A DNA stretch of 5,480 bases, taken from contig PXBU01000374.1 in NCBI GenBank assembly GCA_003566795.1, positions 1 to 5,480 on the forward strand, in the 5' to 3' direction. This DNA comes from Puniceicoccaceae bacterium (lineage in GTDB: Bacteria; Verrucomicrobiota; Verrucomicrobiia; Opitutales; Coraliomargaritaceae). Positions 5,164 to 5,480 of this stretch are shown here, piece by piece; the first letter of the stretch is position 1; each line of letters opens with the position of its first letter. Both the position numbers and the translations under genes were made by a program. The notes under the pieces are model-generated. The model had not been told where the DNA came from. It saw only the letters and a program-made list of their open reading frames with translations, and ran no database searches.

Positions 5164-5480
5164 TCACTCCTGCGAGATTACCACCCGCATGAACTTCGGC
5201 GGACGGGGCGCGCCACCGCCGGCGACCGGGACTGATTCGGAGAACGGCACGCTGACCACCTCGTAGTCTGATGCACTGCTCTCGTCGGTCAGCACGATGG
5301 GCGTGGCGTGGCTCGGAGTCCATTCTTTGAGATCGGCACTGAACTGGACCGTGTAGACGAGCCCCGCCGCGGCGTGATGCTTCAAGCGGGTAAAGATCGC
5401 CCGCTCATCGGCCGCTTGACCCGACTCGGCCATATCCATGAGCGTCGGCGCACCAGGCTCGGTCAACTCACCACCGACCG
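5164..5480 (-). CDS. C-terminal end of the same giant protease (or of an upstream tandem paralogue)
   Basis: Seen: a minus-strand frame is open from the right edge to a TGA at 5164-5166. Its first 121 bases are identical to positions 1-121 and in the same codon phase, so it supplies residues 1623-1726 of the protease. It reads YTVQFSADLKEWTP, then a strand-rich stretch, and ends with KFMRVVISQE. No sortase motif, PEP-CTERM tail or transmembrane helix is present at the end. Known: a closing YTVxFSxxLxxW segment ending in a basic or aromatic FxRVxV-like strand is common at the C-terminus of large secreted Verrucomicrobiota proteins (recollection, not searched). Inferred: this is the missing 3' end of the gene that leaves the window on the left, reached through a circular or tandem junction. 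If the locus is a tandem array, it belongs instead to the preceding copy, 178 bases upstream of the start at 4985. A standalone 100-residue gene starting at the Met at 5466 is unlikely. Confidence 0.85.
   Translation of the reverse strand, partial: VGGELTEPGAPTLMDMAESGQAADERAIFTRLKHHAAAGLVYTVQFSADLKEWTPSHATPIVLTDESSASDYEVVSVPFSESVPVAGGGAPRPPKFMRVVISQE
5360..5480. repeat. Terminal direct repeat, right copy (121 bp, identical to 1-121)
   Basis: Exact match to the first 121 bases of the window. Removing one copy gives a 5,359-bp unit in which the protease frame is continuous: bases 2, 1 and 5359 form a CTC Leu codon, number 1662. Confidence 0.97.

Overview
The window holds one very long gene on the minus strand and almost nothing else. 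Its start codon is at 4985 and it reads leftward through the whole window without a stop, leaving at position 1. It encodes a giant exported, multidomain subtilisin-like (S8) serine protease. The far right end carries, also on the minus strand, the last about 104 codons and the stop codon (5164-5166) of the same kind of gene. Only 178 bases (4986-5163) are non-coding.

The first and last 121 bases are identical (1-121 = 5360-5480). Joining them gives a 5,359-bp circle in which the reading frame stays open across the junction: codon 1662 is made of bases 2, 1 and 5359. The result is one complete 1,726-residue protein. The window is therefore either a closed single-gene circle, one collapsed unit of a tandem gene array, or a segment between two neighbouring paralogues that share an identical C-terminal stretch. 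No replication, mobilisation or capsid gene is visible, so an assembly loop from tandem copies is more likely than an autonomous replicon.

Order of the protein (residues): signal peptide 1-22; charged propeptide 23-134; S8 catalytic domain about 135-475 with D143, H172, N285 and S406 all present; jelly-roll domain like that of Kp43-type proteases 488-622; ASH / choice-of-anchor-D type beta domain 1 (core 654-737); CBM96/DNRLRE-like module 739-921; beta domain 2 (958-1041, 54% identical to the first); MBG-type domain 1046-1122; bacterial Ig-like domain 1123-1195; glycine-rich domain 1211-1468; one more Ig/filamin-like domain 1479-1572; and a C-terminal module 1573-1726.

The source is probably Verrucomicrobiota or a close PVC relative. 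The C-terminal motifs (FTNLQKFAFGMDP, YTVQFSADLKEW) and the mixture of MBG, glycine-rich, choice-of-anchor and CBM96 modules recall the large secreted proteins of marine members of that phylum. This is from memory of the families, not from a search. The plausible role is a cell-surface or secreted protease whose non-catalytic modules bind or present it on polysaccharide or particles. The many plus-strand open frames are antisense shadows of this GC-rich gene.
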